From Rosistilla oblonga (GTDB taxonomy: Bacteria; Planctomycetota; Planctomycetia; Pirellulales; Pirellulaceae): a stretch of 64,000 nucleotides of DNA. Shown here piece after piece: positions 34,974-44,875 of the stretch. The DNA lies in the NCBI RefSeq assembly GCF_007751715.1, contig NZ_CP036292.1, positions 5,029,339-5,093,338 on the forward strand, written 5' to 3'. The notes under the pieces were generated by a model. It was not told the origin of the DNA. It worked only from the letters and a program-made list of their open reading frames with translations, and searched no databases. Made by a program: the position numbers and the translations under genes. Every line of letters starts with the position of its first letter. Position 1 is the stretch's first letter.

Positions 34974-36143
34974 TCACTCCGATGCAGCAAGCCCCTTGGA
35001 CATTCCGTCCAGCTCCGCCAGCTTCAATCGCACGCTGAGGATGTAAGGGTCGAGCCCTTCGTCCCAGTGACCGTAAGAGGTGGCGACAAAAGTACCGTCA
35101 CCCAGCAGTTCAACGCCCGAATAACCAGTGTCGTAACCCTTCGTATTTTCCTTCAGGCGGACGTTGTATTGGCCCTGCTTTCCGTTGGCGATATCGTCCC
35201 AGGTGCCAACCCAAGCGACCCAGCTGCCTTCGAAAGGACGAGTATTCGCGGAGCGATAAGGTGACCGGCAACGGAAACTGACCATCAAACGGCCGTCGGA
35301 GTCGTATCGAGCGACATGCCGCTCGCCGGTCAGTGCCAGCGGAAGCTCACGCGGCTGGGTCCACGTCTTCCCTTCGTCGTCGCTAAACATCACGTGCGAG
35401 TTCTTACGCAAGCGGCTCTCTTGCAACAAAACCGCCAACCGCTTGCCATCGGGCGATCGAATGCAGGCCGGTTCGGCAAGATGAATCTCGTCGGAACGGA
35501 AAACCGCTTCGGGACGCGACCAAGTCAAACCGCCATCGGTCGACAGGCTCTTGTAAACCGTCACCGTTTCGGTGCTCCCACCACGTTCGGTGAAGTAGCG
35601 GCCGTCGTCGTGGAACATCGCCAAATAATGCCCCTTGGTGTTCAAGGCTTCGACACACCCCATCACCATGCTGCCGCCCCAATCGCCGGCCGGCTTCAAT
35701 TCGCTCCACTGCTTTCCTTCGTCTTCGGAAACCGCCGTTCGCGCCGGATACATCCCCGCCCACAACAAGTTGCGACGCTTCCCCTCGGCATCGATGACAC
35801 GATGCAGATTGGGAACTCCTTTGGAAGTCGACCAGTTCTCGGGAGTATCCAGTCGCGGGCCCCAAGTCTTTCCGCCATCTTCGCTGCGTTTATAGAGAAG
35901 CGCCCCGCGGCCGCGTCCCTTGGCATAGATGCACAGCATCGATTGGCCATCGTCTAACAAAGCGGTCGTGGGATAGCCGAGATAGAGTCCCGTTTCGCGG
36001 TCGACCACGACTTGGCGACGCAGTTGGTCGGTCAGATCGATCGTTTCCAGAGTCACCGCGGTCAGCGGATCATCCGCTCCCACACGTGAAGCGGTCGCGG
36101 CAAAGGCAAGCAGAACGGCCAGCGGAAAGGCTACAACTTTCAT
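34974..36143 (-). CDS. Secreted sialidase-like protein with Asp-box repeats
   Basis: 389 residues with a signal peptide (MKVVAFPLAVLLAFAATASRVGA). Three Asp boxes, SEDGGKTW, STDGGLTW and SDDEGKTW, mark the six-bladed propeller of the sialidase/BNR superfamily. FVATSYGHWDEG near the C-terminus fits the family. Planctomycetes carry many such proteins, of which few are true neuraminidases; other glycoside or binding roles are possible. I could not identify the full arginine triad of sialidases with confidence. It is followed 190 bp upstream by the separate miaB unit. A decayed relative lies at 56767-57098. Confidence 0.82.
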   Translation of the reverse strand: MKVVAFPLAVLLAFAATASRVGADDPLTAVTLETIDLTDQLRRQVVVDRETGLYLGYPTTALLDDGQSMLCIYAKGRGRGALLYKRSEDGGKTWGPRLDTPENWSTSKGVPNLHRVIDAEGKRRNLLWAGMYPARTAVSEDEGKQWSELKPAGDWGGSMVMGCVEALNTKGHYLAMFHDDGRYFTERGGSTETVTVYKSLSTDGGLTWSRPEAVFRSDEIHLAEPACIRSPDGKRLAVLLQESRLRKNSHVMFSDDEGKTWTQPRELPLALTGERHVARYDSDGRLMVSFRCRSPYRSANTRPFEGSWVAWVGTWDDIANGKQGQYNVRLKENTKGYDTGYSGVELLGDGTFVATSYGHWDEGLDPYILSVRLKLAELDGMSKGLAASE

Positions 36144-36334
36144 TTGTCATCGGTCCTTGATGAACGATCGATCCGTACGGTGCAACGGCAGCGCCGTCCC
36201 GATCTATGCCGTGCATGGTCTCTGAAAACAAACCCTGCCTGCGAAAAAGCAAGTTCTGTCGCCCGGGCCACGCGAATTGAAAATGAACTGAAACGGGAGC
36301 TAAATACGTCTTCTCTTATAAGCCAAGCGAACGA

Positions 36335-37753
36335 CTAAGCGAGCTGAAAAACTTGCGGGCCAAGGTGCTTCGTATGGACGGTGCCAATCAGCGTGTGGCA
36401 CAACGCTTCGCGAACGACGATGTCCATCATCTGTCCCGCTTGACGGCGATTTCCATCGAACACAACGATCCGGTCGCAATGCGTCCGCCCGGTCATCTGC
36501 ACCACGGGGCCATCGTCGCCGTTTTTGATCGCCTTCTTGCTCGGCCCTTCGACCAGCACCTGAACCGTCTCGCCGACAAAGCGTTGATTGTCTTCCAGAC
36601 AGATCTCGTTCTGCAGGTTTAACAAATCGTTGTTGCGACGCTTCTTGACATCCAACGGGATGTCGTCCTCCAATCGCTGGTTGGCGACGGTTCCCTCGCG
36701 AACGCTGTATTGGAAGATGAAGCTGTTTTTGTAGCGGTACTCGCGAACCAGATCCATCGTCATCTGGAACTGCTCTTCGGTCTCGCCGCAGAAGCCGACG
36801 ATAAAGTCGCTGCTAACCGACGCTTCGGGCAGGAACTTGTGGATCCGTTCCATCATCGCTCGGTAATCGGCGATCGTATAACCGCGCTTCATCCGCTTCA
36901 GGACCTCATCCGATCCGCTCTGCGCTGGAACGTGAAGATAGGGCGAACACTTCGGCAATTCGTGAACCGTTCGCAGCAGATCTTCGGTCATATCCTTGGG
37001 ATAGTTTGTCACGAACTTCAACCGCTCGATGCCGTCGATCTCGTGCAGCGATCGCAGCAGATCGGCCAACCGCGTCGTCGTGCCATCTTCGCTGTACTTG
37101 TAACTGTTGACAGTCTGTCCCAACAGCGTGATCTCTTTGCAGCCCTGGTCGGCCAACGTTTGAGCTTCCAACAAGATGTCGGCCGGACGGCGTCCCTGTT
37201 CCGGACCGCGAGTCATCGGCACGACGCAATAGGTGCAGAATTTGTCGCAACCGATCTGGATTCGCAGATAGGCTTGAAACGGAGTCGGCCGCATCGACGG
37301 ATCGCGCAACGGATCAAACGTCTCGTGGCTGCGGCGGATGTCGGCTTGCGAACCTTCTTTACGCCCGAGGCTGACCATCACCTGAGGCCCGGCGCCAGCG
37401 CGAACCTGTTGGATCAAGTCGGGAATCTGATGCAGCTGGCCCGGGCCGATCACCAGATCGACATGCGGGGCGCGATCAAAAATCTTCGCCTGATCCTTCT
37501 GAGCCATACAGCCCATGATGCCGACCACGCGATCCGGGTGCGCTTCCTTGATCCGTTTGACCTCGCCGACGGCACTGTAGATTTTCTCTTCAGCCATCTG
37601 GCGAACGCTGCAACTGTTGTACAGCAGCACGTCGGCATCTTCGGTCGATTGCACGACCTCGTAGCCGTGTTGCCGCAAATTGGCAACGACCATCTCGCTG
37701 TCCAAGACGTTCATCTGGCAGCCGACAGTTTCGATATAAAGTCGTTTCGTCAT
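36335..37753 (-). CDS. miaB: tRNA-2-methylthio-N6-dimethylallyladenosine synthase MiaB
   Basis: 472 residues, the family length. The N-terminal UPF0004 domain holds three cysteines for the auxiliary cluster (TVGCQMN, NSCSVR, GIMGCMAQ). The radical SAM site is CDKFCTYCVVP, and the C-terminus is a TRAM-like domain (GETVQVLVEG ... GRTHCDRIVVF). It adds the methylthio group to A37 of tRNAs reading UNN codons. Its ATG overlaps the stop of a small membrane-protein gene by four bases (ATGA), so translation is probably coupled. Confidence 0.95.
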   Translation of the reverse strand: MTKRLYIETVGCQMNVLDSEMVVANLRQHGYEVVQSTEDADVLLYNSCSVRQMAEEKIYSAVGEVKRIKEAHPDRVVGIMGCMAQKDQAKIFDRAPHVDLVIGPGQLHQIPDLIQQVRAGAGPQVMVSLGRKEGSQADIRRSHETFDPLRDPSMRPTPFQAYLRIQIGCDKFCTYCVVPMTRGPEQGRRPADILLEAQTLADQGCKEITLLGQTVNSYKYSEDGTTTRLADLLRSLHEIDGIERLKFVTNYPKDMTEDLLRTVHELPKCSPYLHVPAQSGSDEVLKRMKRGYTIADYRAMMERIHKFLPEASVSSDFIVGFCGETEEQFQMTMDLVREYRYKNSFIFQYSVREGTVANQRLEDDIPLDVKKRRNNDLLNLQNEICLEDNQRFVGETVQVLVEGPSKKAIKNGDDGPVVQMTGRTHCDRIVVFDGNRRQAGQMMDIVVREALCHTLIGTVHTKHLGPQVFQLA

Positions 37754-37908
37754 GTTTTACTTTTAGCTTCGCTCTTTGGCGATTTGTCGGTCGAACGCTC
37801 TCGCTCGACATGTTCCCGAAGTTCTTGGACCAATTGATCGCGCCGACGACGCATCAAGCCCATCAAGATCCCCACAGCCAGAATCGACCCGACCACCCAG
37901 AGGATCAT
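37750..37908 (-). CDS. Small single-pass membrane protein coupled to miaB
   Basis: 52 residues from ATG 37908: one membrane helix (MILWVVGSILAVGILMGLM) followed by a basic stretch RRRR and a charged tail (VQELREHVERERSTDKSPK). The stop shares ATGA with the miaB start. The tail would lie in the cytoplasm by the positive-inside rule. A longer frame begins at GTG 37989 but adds no meaningful sequence. Function unknown; the coupling makes a real gene likely. The 268 bp between it and the divergent next gene show no other feature. Confidence 0.6.
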   Translation of the reverse strand: MILWVVGSILAVGILMGLMRRRRDQLVQELREHVERERSTDKSPKSEAKSKT

Positions 37909-38176
37909 ATTTATGTAGTCAGCACCCACGCGGCATAAGCTTCCAGATAGCGATTCCCGATTCGTTACCGCGTCCGGGATCCCGAACACGCACCCCCACT
38001 TAAGCCCTGATGGGTGTAGATGTTACCAGCGGAAGTGCCTGAAAGGCTAGTGCTTTGTGACAGCAAGCCGCTGCGGATAGACTGGACCTTCCGCTGCAAG
38101 GGGCCCGCGTCTACCCAACCAGCCCCCCTTCTCGCCGCTCCACCCGACAAATCGCTATCAACCCCAGGATCGCTCG

Positions 38177-38953
38177 ATGTCGATATCCGCTATCAAAACC
38201 CATTCACTGGCTAGTTTTTGCCTTCTCATCAGCCTCGCCGTCGGTCTCCCCGCCGCCGCAGTCGACCAGCCTCAGCAGCCCGCGACCGCCACGCCGGCGC
38301 AGCGGTACGCGGCGCGCAGCCTCTCCGGCTGGACGATCCAAATCCGCCGCGAACTGCTCGAACCGGAAAACCGCGCCGCGACCGATCAGGCTTTGGAACT
38401 GCTGACCGTTCAATTGAACGAGATCTGCCGCGCCGTTCCTTCGGCGGCGCTGAAACAGCTGCAACAGGTAACGCTTTGGTTTTCGCCGCAGTACCCTGGC
38501 ATCCCGCCTCGCGCCGAATACCATCCCAGCGGCGATTGGTTGCGAGCCAACGGGCGCGATCCGGCGATGGCCCGCGGAATCGAATTCACCAACATCCGCA
38601 TCTTCGCCGCCGAGACGCGTCGGATGCCAAACTTTGCGTTGCACGAACTCGCCCACGCCTACCACCATCGCGAACTTCCCGATGGCTTCCAAAACGAACC
38701 GCTGCGATCGGCTTTCGAAAAAGCCAAAGCGAGCGGCGGCTATGATCGCGTGGAGCGGCAAGATTCCGAAGGGAACAAACGCTTCGATCGCGCCTATGCG
38801 CTGACCAACCCGCAAGAATATTTCGCCGAGACAACCGAAGCCTTTTTCACGCGGAACGACTTCTTCCCCTTCGACCGCAAAGAACTGCAACAGCACGATC
38901 CCGAAGTCTGCCAGTTGTTGACCAAACTCTGGGGCGTGCAACCAACGCCGTAG
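38177..38953 (+). CDS. Secreted putative zinc metallopeptidase (HExxH)
   Basis: 258 residues with a signal peptide (about 1-28, ending AAAVDQ). LHELAHAYHHRELPDGF supplies HExxH (His156, Glu157, His160), and YFAETTEAFFTRNDFFPFD near residue 217-235 supplies a downstream glutamate as in gluzincin-type peptidases such as the anthrax lethal factor fold. The segment FALHELAHAYHHRELP resembles planctomycete proteins usually annotated as hypothetical. Activity and substrate are unproven. It is a single gene between the divergent miaB unit and the convergent VWA gene. Confidence 0.72.
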   Translation: MSISAIKTHSLASFCLLISLAVGLPAAAVDQPQQPATATPAQRYAARSLSGWTIQIRRELLEPENRAATDQALELLTVQLNEICRAVPSAALKQLQQVTLWFSPQYPGIPPRAEYHPSGDWLRANGRDPAMARGIEFTNIRIFAAETRRMPNFALHELAHAYHHRELPDGFQNEPLRSAFEKAKASGGYDRVERQDSEGNKRFDRAYALTNPQEYFAETTEAFFTRNDFFPFDRKELQQHDPEVCQLLTKLWGVQPTP

Positions 38954-39073
38954 CGTCGGGCACCAAACCACCGCCCCGCAACAGAAACGCATCCGCAACA
39001 CCAGCAAGAACGATGTGGGTTGAGGCCGCAAAACGAGATTCGGTTCGTTGCCAATGCACTTTTCGAATACCCG

Positions 39074-42019
39074 TTAACGTTTCGCGTTCGCTTTTGCTTG
39101 ACGTAATCGCTCGGTGTATGAGAGGGCTTCGGGAGCATCGTCGCTGCCGAGAGTTGGGGGCTTCTTTTGAACGGTTGGCGTTTCAGAAGCAGCGGGCGGT
39201 GCCGAGGGTTCGGGCTCCTGCATCGCGTTGCCAGCCGCTTGCTGTTTGATCGAGCGAAGCGTTTGCAGTCGCTGGAGCTTGCTCGCGTCGGCGTCCTGCA
39301 ATTTCGTGGATCGCTTGGCAGCTAGACGTTTCACGCCGCTGAAGTCCCATCGAATGCGGCGGACCGCAATGTCGCCGACAAACAAACAGCAGCCGATCAG
39401 AACGAAGATCGGCCAAAAATCTTGGATCGAACGGATCGCATCCAAACCGCCACGAAACGGGTTCAAAGCCGCCGGATCTGCGTCGCCGCTCGCCATCGAT
39501 GGAGCCAACGTTCCCGCCGCGCCGCCGCGTGGCTCCGCTGCGGCCAATTGTTCCAACAGCCCGCGATTCACTTCGCGGATCCGGTACTCGGCGCTAAACG
39601 GCACGCTGACGCCGGTGGTCAGCGGAGCGGAGCCTGCTTCAGGGACGACGTGAACAAAATAGTTCCCCGCGCGATCGACGGGAAACGAACCGACGTAACG
39701 TCCCGGCGCGGTCTGCCGCATCCGCAAGTCGATAGGTTCGAGATCGGGGTCGAGCACCGACGCTCCCATCTCCAGAAAGTTCAAATACTGATCGCTCTCA
39801 TCCAACGCGTTCACAACAACTTGCACCTGTCCATCGTCAACGACGGTCGCCAACGTGAACTTCCCCGCGTCGCCAGCGGGCCGATTCAGCCATCGCATCA
39901 ATTGAGCGATCAATTTCTTACGGTCGTCCCAGGTCCGCCAATCGCTCGCCCAACGCTGGCCGCCATCGGTCGTTAAGACAGCGGTTCGGCCCAGTCCATA
40001 CTGCCAAACGGCCAGCACCGGTTGTTGGCTGTTCTGAGGTCCCGCCGCGGACAGCAAGACCTGAGCCAACGGGCTATCCTTGGCCGTCGTCATCACATAG
40101 CCGCGGATCGGTGGCGGACTGCCAACGCCTTGGATCAGCGGATGGTCTTGCGCGATCTGCGGCCGCACGCCTGCTGGCTGTTCGAAAATCAAGGGCCGCG
40201 AAACCCGACGCGTCTCCCGCATCACGATCCGCGGAATCCCACGCGGCGAATGGACGTGGTACATCTTTCCGCTGCCAATCGACGCGATCTCCCGCATCAA
40301 AGCGAGATCGGCATCTTTACCGATCGCTACCGATGAAACGGTGATCCCTTGCTGCTTCATCCGCCGCGTCAGCGGGCCAAAATCGTTGGGCGTCGTATGG
40401 CCATCGGTCAGCACGATCATATGTTTCACGGCAGCTTCGGTTTGCGACAGCCCGATAAACGCTCGCTCCATCGCCGGATACATCACCGTGCCGCCGCCAG
40501 CTGTGATCCGCGAGACCATCGGCAACATGTGCGTCCGCCCCGCAACCGGCTGCATCGGAATCACTTCGCGCGTCGCGCCGTCGAAGGTCCAGATTCCCAA
40601 GTGATCGCTCGGGCCAAGCATCTTAATCGCCTCGGACGCCGCGGCTTTGCACAGCTGCATTTTTTGGCCATCCATCGATCCGCTGCTGTCGATAACAAGT
40701 GCCAACGCCCCGACCGCGGCGACTTTCAAATTCTTGATTTCAAAGTCGACAGGCATCGCTTTTTCGAGAGCCGTCCCGGTCCAACCGCCGGCACCCAACG
40801 CATCGGGACCACCGATCATCAGCAAGCCCGCTCCCAGTTGTTGCGTGTTGCGCACCAAGATCTCGATCTGATCATCGTTGAACCATTGCAGCGAATCGGC
40901 AGCATCCCCGCCGACGCGCGGCACGTTGGCCAAGATCACTGAATCGTAAGCTTGCAGTTGAGCCAGCGAACTGAAAGTCGCATCGCTCGGCTCGACAACG
41001 ACTTCGATATTCTCTTCCCGCAACCGATCGGCAAACTCGCCCCACGCCCCAGCTTCGGTCGCCGGTTCGATCAGCAGCACGCGACTCTGCCCCCGCACAT
41101 TCGCAAACGCCACGGCGCGATTGTTCTGCGATCGCGCGTCGTCCGCCGGATCGTCCGGGACGAAGGTCGCCGTGTACGTATAAGGAGCGGCTCGATCGAT
41201 CGTGTGTCGCAATGGAAAGACGTTTTTGCCGGGCGTCAGCTGGATCGGTTGATTCAAGATCATCTGGTCGTCGTGTCCGCTGCGCCGCGTGACCTGCAGT
41301 CGTCCCGAAACGGGAGCGTCCGCATTTTCGGCGGCAAAATTGGTCATCACGACGCGGGCTTCGATCGGTTGTCCGCGGCGAATCTGCGCCGGCATGTCGA
41401 GCTTTTCGACTAACACGTCGCTGCCCGACTGCGTCGGAACGGGAACGATATCGATTCCAATCCCATCGGCCGCGATCCGATCGGCGATCCGCGCAGCCTG
41501 TCCCAGCGTCTGATTCCCATCGGTGAGGATCACGATCCGGCGGCGGACATCGGTCGGCATCGCGGTCCGAGCCAACTGCAACGCCTGTTCGAGATTCGTG
41601 GCGTCGGTGCGAAGTGATCCGTCGCTGAACTGCGACCGCTGCGGGAGGTCGTCGCTGAATGGAGGGACTTCGATCGTCGCCTCTCTGCCAAACAGTATCA
41701 CTCCCGCCAGATCGTCGCGCGACGCGTGGCGATGCTCGCGCACGTTGGCAGCGACGAAATCGAACATCTCCCGGCGCCGGGCGGCATCGATACTCTCGGA
41801 TTGGTCCAACAGATACATCACCGCGACGCGGTCGCTGTGCCAACGAATCTGCACTCCCGCGATCGCCGCAACGATCGCCAACAGGACCAGCGAACGCAAA
41901 CCGATCGCAACCGTCGCATGCACGACGCCCAATCCGCGACGCCGGTACGCGGCTACCCAGAACAGAGGCAACAGGCACAGCAGCCACAAAAATTCGGGGG
42001 CATCAAAACCGATTCGCAT
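39074..42019 (-). CDS. Large membrane-anchored protein with two VWA domains
   Basis: 981 residues. Two N-terminal membrane helices (about 8-24 and 38-56) precede a VWA domain whose MIDAS reads LLDQSESID (Asp72-Ser76), a slightly altered DxSxS, with VILTDGNQ later. A middle region has a class-I glutamine-amidotransferase-like fold feature (LGAGLLMIGGPDALGAGGW). The second VWA has VIDSSGSMDG near residue 443 and IVLTDGHTTPND. A further membrane helix (about 880-898) leads to a Lys/Ala-rich cytoplasmic tail. The layout matches planctomycete BatA/YegL-like proteins of unknown role, perhaps a metal-dependent scaffold. It stands alone here; no MoxR ATPase is nearby. Confidence 0.85.
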   Translation of the reverse strand: MRIGFDAPEFLWLLCLLPLFWVAAYRRRGLGVVHATVAIGLRSLVLLAIVAAIAGVQIRWHSDRVAVMYLLDQSESIDAARRREMFDFVAANVREHRHASRDDLAGVILFGREATIEVPPFSDDLPQRSQFSDGSLRTDATNLEQALQLARTAMPTDVRRRIVILTDGNQTLGQAARIADRIAADGIGIDIVPVPTQSGSDVLVEKLDMPAQIRRGQPIEARVVMTNFAAENADAPVSGRLQVTRRSGHDDQMILNQPIQLTPGKNVFPLRHTIDRAAPYTYTATFVPDDPADDARSQNNRAVAFANVRGQSRVLLIEPATEAGAWGEFADRLREENIEVVVEPSDATFSSLAQLQAYDSVILANVPRVGGDAADSLQWFNDDQIEILVRNTQQLGAGLLMIGGPDALGAGGWTGTALEKAMPVDFEIKNLKVAAVGALALVIDSSGSMDGQKMQLCKAAASEAIKMLGPSDHLGIWTFDGATREVIPMQPVAGRTHMLPMVSRITAGGGTVMYPAMERAFIGLSQTEAAVKHMIVLTDGHTTPNDFGPLTRRMKQQGITVSSVAIGKDADLALMREIASIGSGKMYHVHSPRGIPRIVMRETRRVSRPLIFEQPAGVRPQIAQDHPLIQGVGSPPPIRGYVMTTAKDSPLAQVLLSAAGPQNSQQPVLAVWQYGLGRTAVLTTDGGQRWASDWRTWDDRKKLIAQLMRWLNRPAGDAGKFTLATVVDDGQVQVVVNALDESDQYLNFLEMGASVLDPDLEPIDLRMRQTAPGRYVGSFPVDRAGNYFVHVVPEAGSAPLTTGVSVPFSAEYRIREVNRGLLEQLAAAEPRGGAAGTLAPSMASGDADPAALNPFRGGLDAIRSIQDFWPIFVLIGCCLFVGDIAVRRIRWDFSGVKRLAAKRSTKLQDADASKLQRLQTLRSIKQQAAGNAMQEPEPSAPPAASETPTVQKKPPTLGSDDAPEALSYTERLRQAKANAKR

Positions 42020-42160
42020 CCAAGATTCCTAGTCCTACGCATCCATCAATCGAACCAACGCTATAAGCTACATCGCTACATGCGAGAAGTAAAACTGGTC
42101 ACCGAGACCCGCGGGAGCTATTGGTGCCCGGCTGATAGATCCAATTTGAAGCACGGCTTC

Positions 42161-42219
42161 GCCACAGAGAAACCTAGCCGCGATTCGTGGGCCTCGGTGA
42201 ACTCGGAGATCTCTGTGGC
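42161..42219. repeat. Short interspersed palindrome
   Basis: GCCACAGAGA (42161-42170) and TCTCTGTGGC (42210-42219) are perfect 10-bp inverted repeats 39 bases apart, flanked by cttcg on both sides. It sits in the 281-bp gap between the VWA gene and the diflavin reductase gene, which has no coding gene. It has the look of a small dispersed hairpin element and could end transcription from either side. Confidence 0.5.
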
Positions 42220-42300
42220 TTCGACTGCATTGCTTCGATGCTATAAGGATAACATCGGGGCTTCGAATTAGACCACGCGACGGAGTGGTATAGCCACCAA

Positions 42301-43974
42301 CTAATAGACGTCGCGGCGGTAGCGGCCGTCGGCGAGCATTTGGTCGACCAGCTTGTTGCCAAGCGTTTCGCGGATCACGGCATCGACTGCGGGAGCCATC
42401 CCGGCGAGGCTGCCGCAGACGTAGATCGCCGCGTCGCGTGCGACCCAGGCTTTCAATTCGTCAGCCGCTTCACTCAGTCGATCCTGAACGTAGGTCCGCT
42501 GTTCGCCGTCGCGGGAGAAGGCGAGGTCCAAACGTTTCAGCAGCCCTTGCTGTTGCAATTTCGAGAGTTCATCGCGAAAGAAGAAATCGCGATCGGCGGA
42601 GCGTTCGCCAAACAGCAGCCAGTTCTCGGCATGCCCCGCGGCAACGCGTTGCTTCAGATGGCCTCGCAGTCCCGCGATCCCGGTCCCGTTGCCGATCAAG
42701 ATCATCGGCCGATCGACCGATTGGGGATGGAAGCTCGGGTTGCTGCGAATCCGCAACCGCACCGACTGCTGCAATTCCAAGTGTTCGCACAGCCAACCGC
42801 TACAAATTCCGAGCGTCCCATCGGTCCGCACGACGCGGCGGAGGACAAATTCCAGATTGCCATCGCTTGGCAACGACGCGATCGAATACTCGCGAGGCTT
42901 CAGCGGCTTCAATCCATCGGCCAGCGTTTGCGGATTCCGATCTTCGACGCCATCGAGATCCGGCAGCTCACACCGCGCCAACCGCTGGGCAAACGTCGTG
43001 CTCTCGTGACCGACTTCGATCGTCGTCTCGCCATCGCATCCCGCTTGCTGCAGCCAACGTTCAACCGAGGCTCGCGAATTCCGGGGCTCGACTTCGGCGA
43101 TGTCTCCCGCCTGCCAAGCCACCGGGCTCGCCTCGTGGCTTGTTTGTTGCAATTTCAGATGATAGACGCCGCCACCGAGACTGCCTGGATTCAATTCCTG
43201 GCGTGCGACCAGTTGCCAGTCTTCCAGTTTCGGCGGTTGCCAAGGCGTTGCCGCAACCGTTTCAAAGGTCTCGGCAACTTTGGTTTGCCAAGTTTGCAGC
43301 GCCGCCGGATCGCCGTTGTCGACTTCGACGATATCGAACAGCGGCCGCGCCTTGTGCCGCCGCAACCATTGATCGACCTGCCGCCCAAACGCACAGAACT
43401 GGGTGTAGGTGCGATCGCCCAAGGCGAGCACCGCATATTCCAATGCCTGCAGATCAGCCGCCTGCCCCATCACCTCTTCGAGAAATCCATAGGCGTGATC
43501 GGGCGGATCGCCTTCTCCCGTCGTGCTGGCGACAAACAACAAACGTCCGCCACGGACCAATCGCTCGCGATCGATCTGTTCGATCCCCGCCAGGTGCGCT
43601 AACTTGCCCGCTTCGTTCAGCGACGCGGTTGTCTGTTGAGCCAGTTCGTAAGCGAAGCCCGTTTGGCTGGCGTAGACCACGGCGATCGAAGAGGGATCGA
43701 CCGCGGCTTCCCCCGTCGCAGCAGCGGTTGCCGCACCGAGGGATTTGCTGGCTTGCAAATGTTTCGCCGGACGACGGAGCATCCGCAGGCAAAACAGCAG
43801 ATAAAATGTCAACGCCCCACCGGCAATCCACCACCGCGATGAGGGTGGATTTGCGATCCACCAAACGCCGCGAGTGAGCCGCAGAAACAGCAACGCAACA
43901 ATCACCAACAGCAGCATGACGACTGCGTTGCCGATCACTTCAGCGAATCTGCGGCGGGGTGGTTGGTTTGCCAT
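42301..43974 (-). CDS. Membrane-anchored NADPH diflavin reductase (sulfite reductase flavoprotein type)
   Basis: 557 residues. Two membrane helices (about 14-34 and 46-64) are followed by a flavodoxin domain (VVYASQTGFAYELAQQ, ASTTGEGDPPDHA, LALGDRTYTQFC). Next is a ferredoxin-reductase part with REYSIASLP (FAD) and GICSGWLCEHL, then ILIGNGTGIAGLRGHL (NADPH). The C-terminus GRYRRDVY has the stacking aromatic seen in P450-reductase relatives. It could pass electrons from NADPH across the membrane. With the PepSY, DUF2271 and DUF4198 genes on the same strand it forms a set usually linked to siderophore receptors, where it is thought to reduce ferric siderophores; the iron role is inferred. Confidence 0.9.
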   Translation of the reverse strand: MANQPPRRRFAEVIGNAVVMLLLVIVALLFLRLTRGVWWIANPPSSRWWIAGGALTFYLLFCLRMLRRPAKHLQASKSLGAATAAATGEAAVDPSSIAVVYASQTGFAYELAQQTTASLNEAGKLAHLAGIEQIDRERLVRGGRLLFVASTTGEGDPPDHAYGFLEEVMGQAADLQALEYAVLALGDRTYTQFCAFGRQVDQWLRRHKARPLFDIVEVDNGDPAALQTWQTKVAETFETVAATPWQPPKLEDWQLVARQELNPGSLGGGVYHLKLQQTSHEASPVAWQAGDIAEVEPRNSRASVERWLQQAGCDGETTIEVGHESTTFAQRLARCELPDLDGVEDRNPQTLADGLKPLKPREYSIASLPSDGNLEFVLRRVVRTDGTLGICSGWLCEHLELQQSVRLRIRSNPSFHPQSVDRPMILIGNGTGIAGLRGHLKQRVAAGHAENWLLFGERSADRDFFFRDELSKLQQQGLLKRLDLAFSRDGEQRTYVQDRLSEAADELKAWVARDAAIYVCGSLAGMAPAVDAVIRETLGNKLVDQMLADGRYRRDVY

Positions 43975-43997
43975 GGGACCTAATCAATCAAAGGGAT

Positions 43998-44804
43998 TTA
44001 CTGGGGCAAAACTTCAAGCGTCGCGGCGTAGCTGAGACGACGGTTTTTCGCTTGCGCGGTCTTCCCTTTTTCGTCCTGCGAAGAAGTCGACAACCAATAC
44101 ATGCCGGGCTTCTCAAACGCGACAGTGAACTCTCCGTTCTCGTCGGTCGTTGCGATGATCTCTTCCTGCGAATCGCGATAACGCGTTCCGCCGCGGATGA
44201 TCTCGATCTCCAATCCCGCCGCGGGCTTGCCTTCGACGAGCAATTGGAACTGACTCTTCTCTCCCGCATACAAATCGTTGGGATGCGTCGCGGCAACCAA
44301 TTCGATTCCAACGCCCGTCAGCTTCAACGCTTCTTTGCTCGGAGCCCCATTGGTGACGAAGGTCTCGATCCGTCCAACGCTTTCGGTAACCTTCAGGTTT
44401 TCGGCATCGGTCGGCACCTCGGTCGCAAACGATGCAGCCGATCCACGCCAGCGTTTGCGTGCGCCATCTTCGACCCAACTGGCAAAAAAGCCTTGGTTCA
44501 TCAACGCGATGCGGTAGGTTCCCTCTTGCTCCAACTGAACATCAAAGACGCTGCGATACTTGCCGGTCGCGGGATTCTGAGCTTCCGCCGAACCGCCATC
44601 GGGAGCGGTGATCACGAGGTTATCGAGACGCAGTGGAAAGTGGTTGAAGTAGAACAGGTCGTTCGACACCGCGGCGTCGACGGTGACCCAAGGATCGTTC
44701 CCCGAAAGGGACGTCTGCGATGGCAGCAACCACACCTTGTGAGCGGATGCAATCTGCGACAGCGTGAGAACGAGGGCAACAGCCAGGAAGGACGAAATTT
44801 TCAT
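43998..44804 (-). CDS. DUF4198 periplasmic protein
   Basis: 268 residues. The signal peptide [21 protein letters not shown] should be cut just before HKVWLLPS, leaving a histidine at the mature N-terminus, as in other DUF4198 proteins and in copper/nickel-binding proteins. Two beta-sandwich domains follow, the second with transthyretin-like features ([35 protein letters not shown]). DUF4198 proteins accompany metal uptake systems. It lies 23 bp from the diflavin reductase and 71 bp from the DUF2271 gene, all in one direction. A role as a periplasmic metal-binding or sensing partner is inferred. Confidence 0.87.
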   Translation of the reverse strand: MKISSFLAVALVLTLSQIASAHKVWLLPSQTSLSGNDPWVTVDAAVSNDLFYFNHFPLRLDNLVITAPDGGSAEAQNPATGKYRSVFDVQLEQEGTYRIALMNQGFFASWVEDGARKRWRGSAASFATEVPTDAENLKVTESVGRIETFVTNGAPSKEALKLTGVGIELVAATHPNDLYAGEKSQFQLLVEGKPAAGLEIEIIRGGTRYRDSQEEIIATTDENGEFTVAFEKPGMYWLSTSSQDEKGKTAQAKNRRLSYAATLEVLPQ

Positions 44805-44875
44805 CGTGAGACTCTCTTGAGGTTAGCGAAGGGAAATGACAGGGAACCGAAATCGAACATGGAATCGTGTGATGG

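Noticed and set aside
42340-43877. Two long plus-strand frames opposite the diflavin reductase
   Set aside because: Arg/Ser-rich shadows without any domain; the reductase is clear on the other strand.
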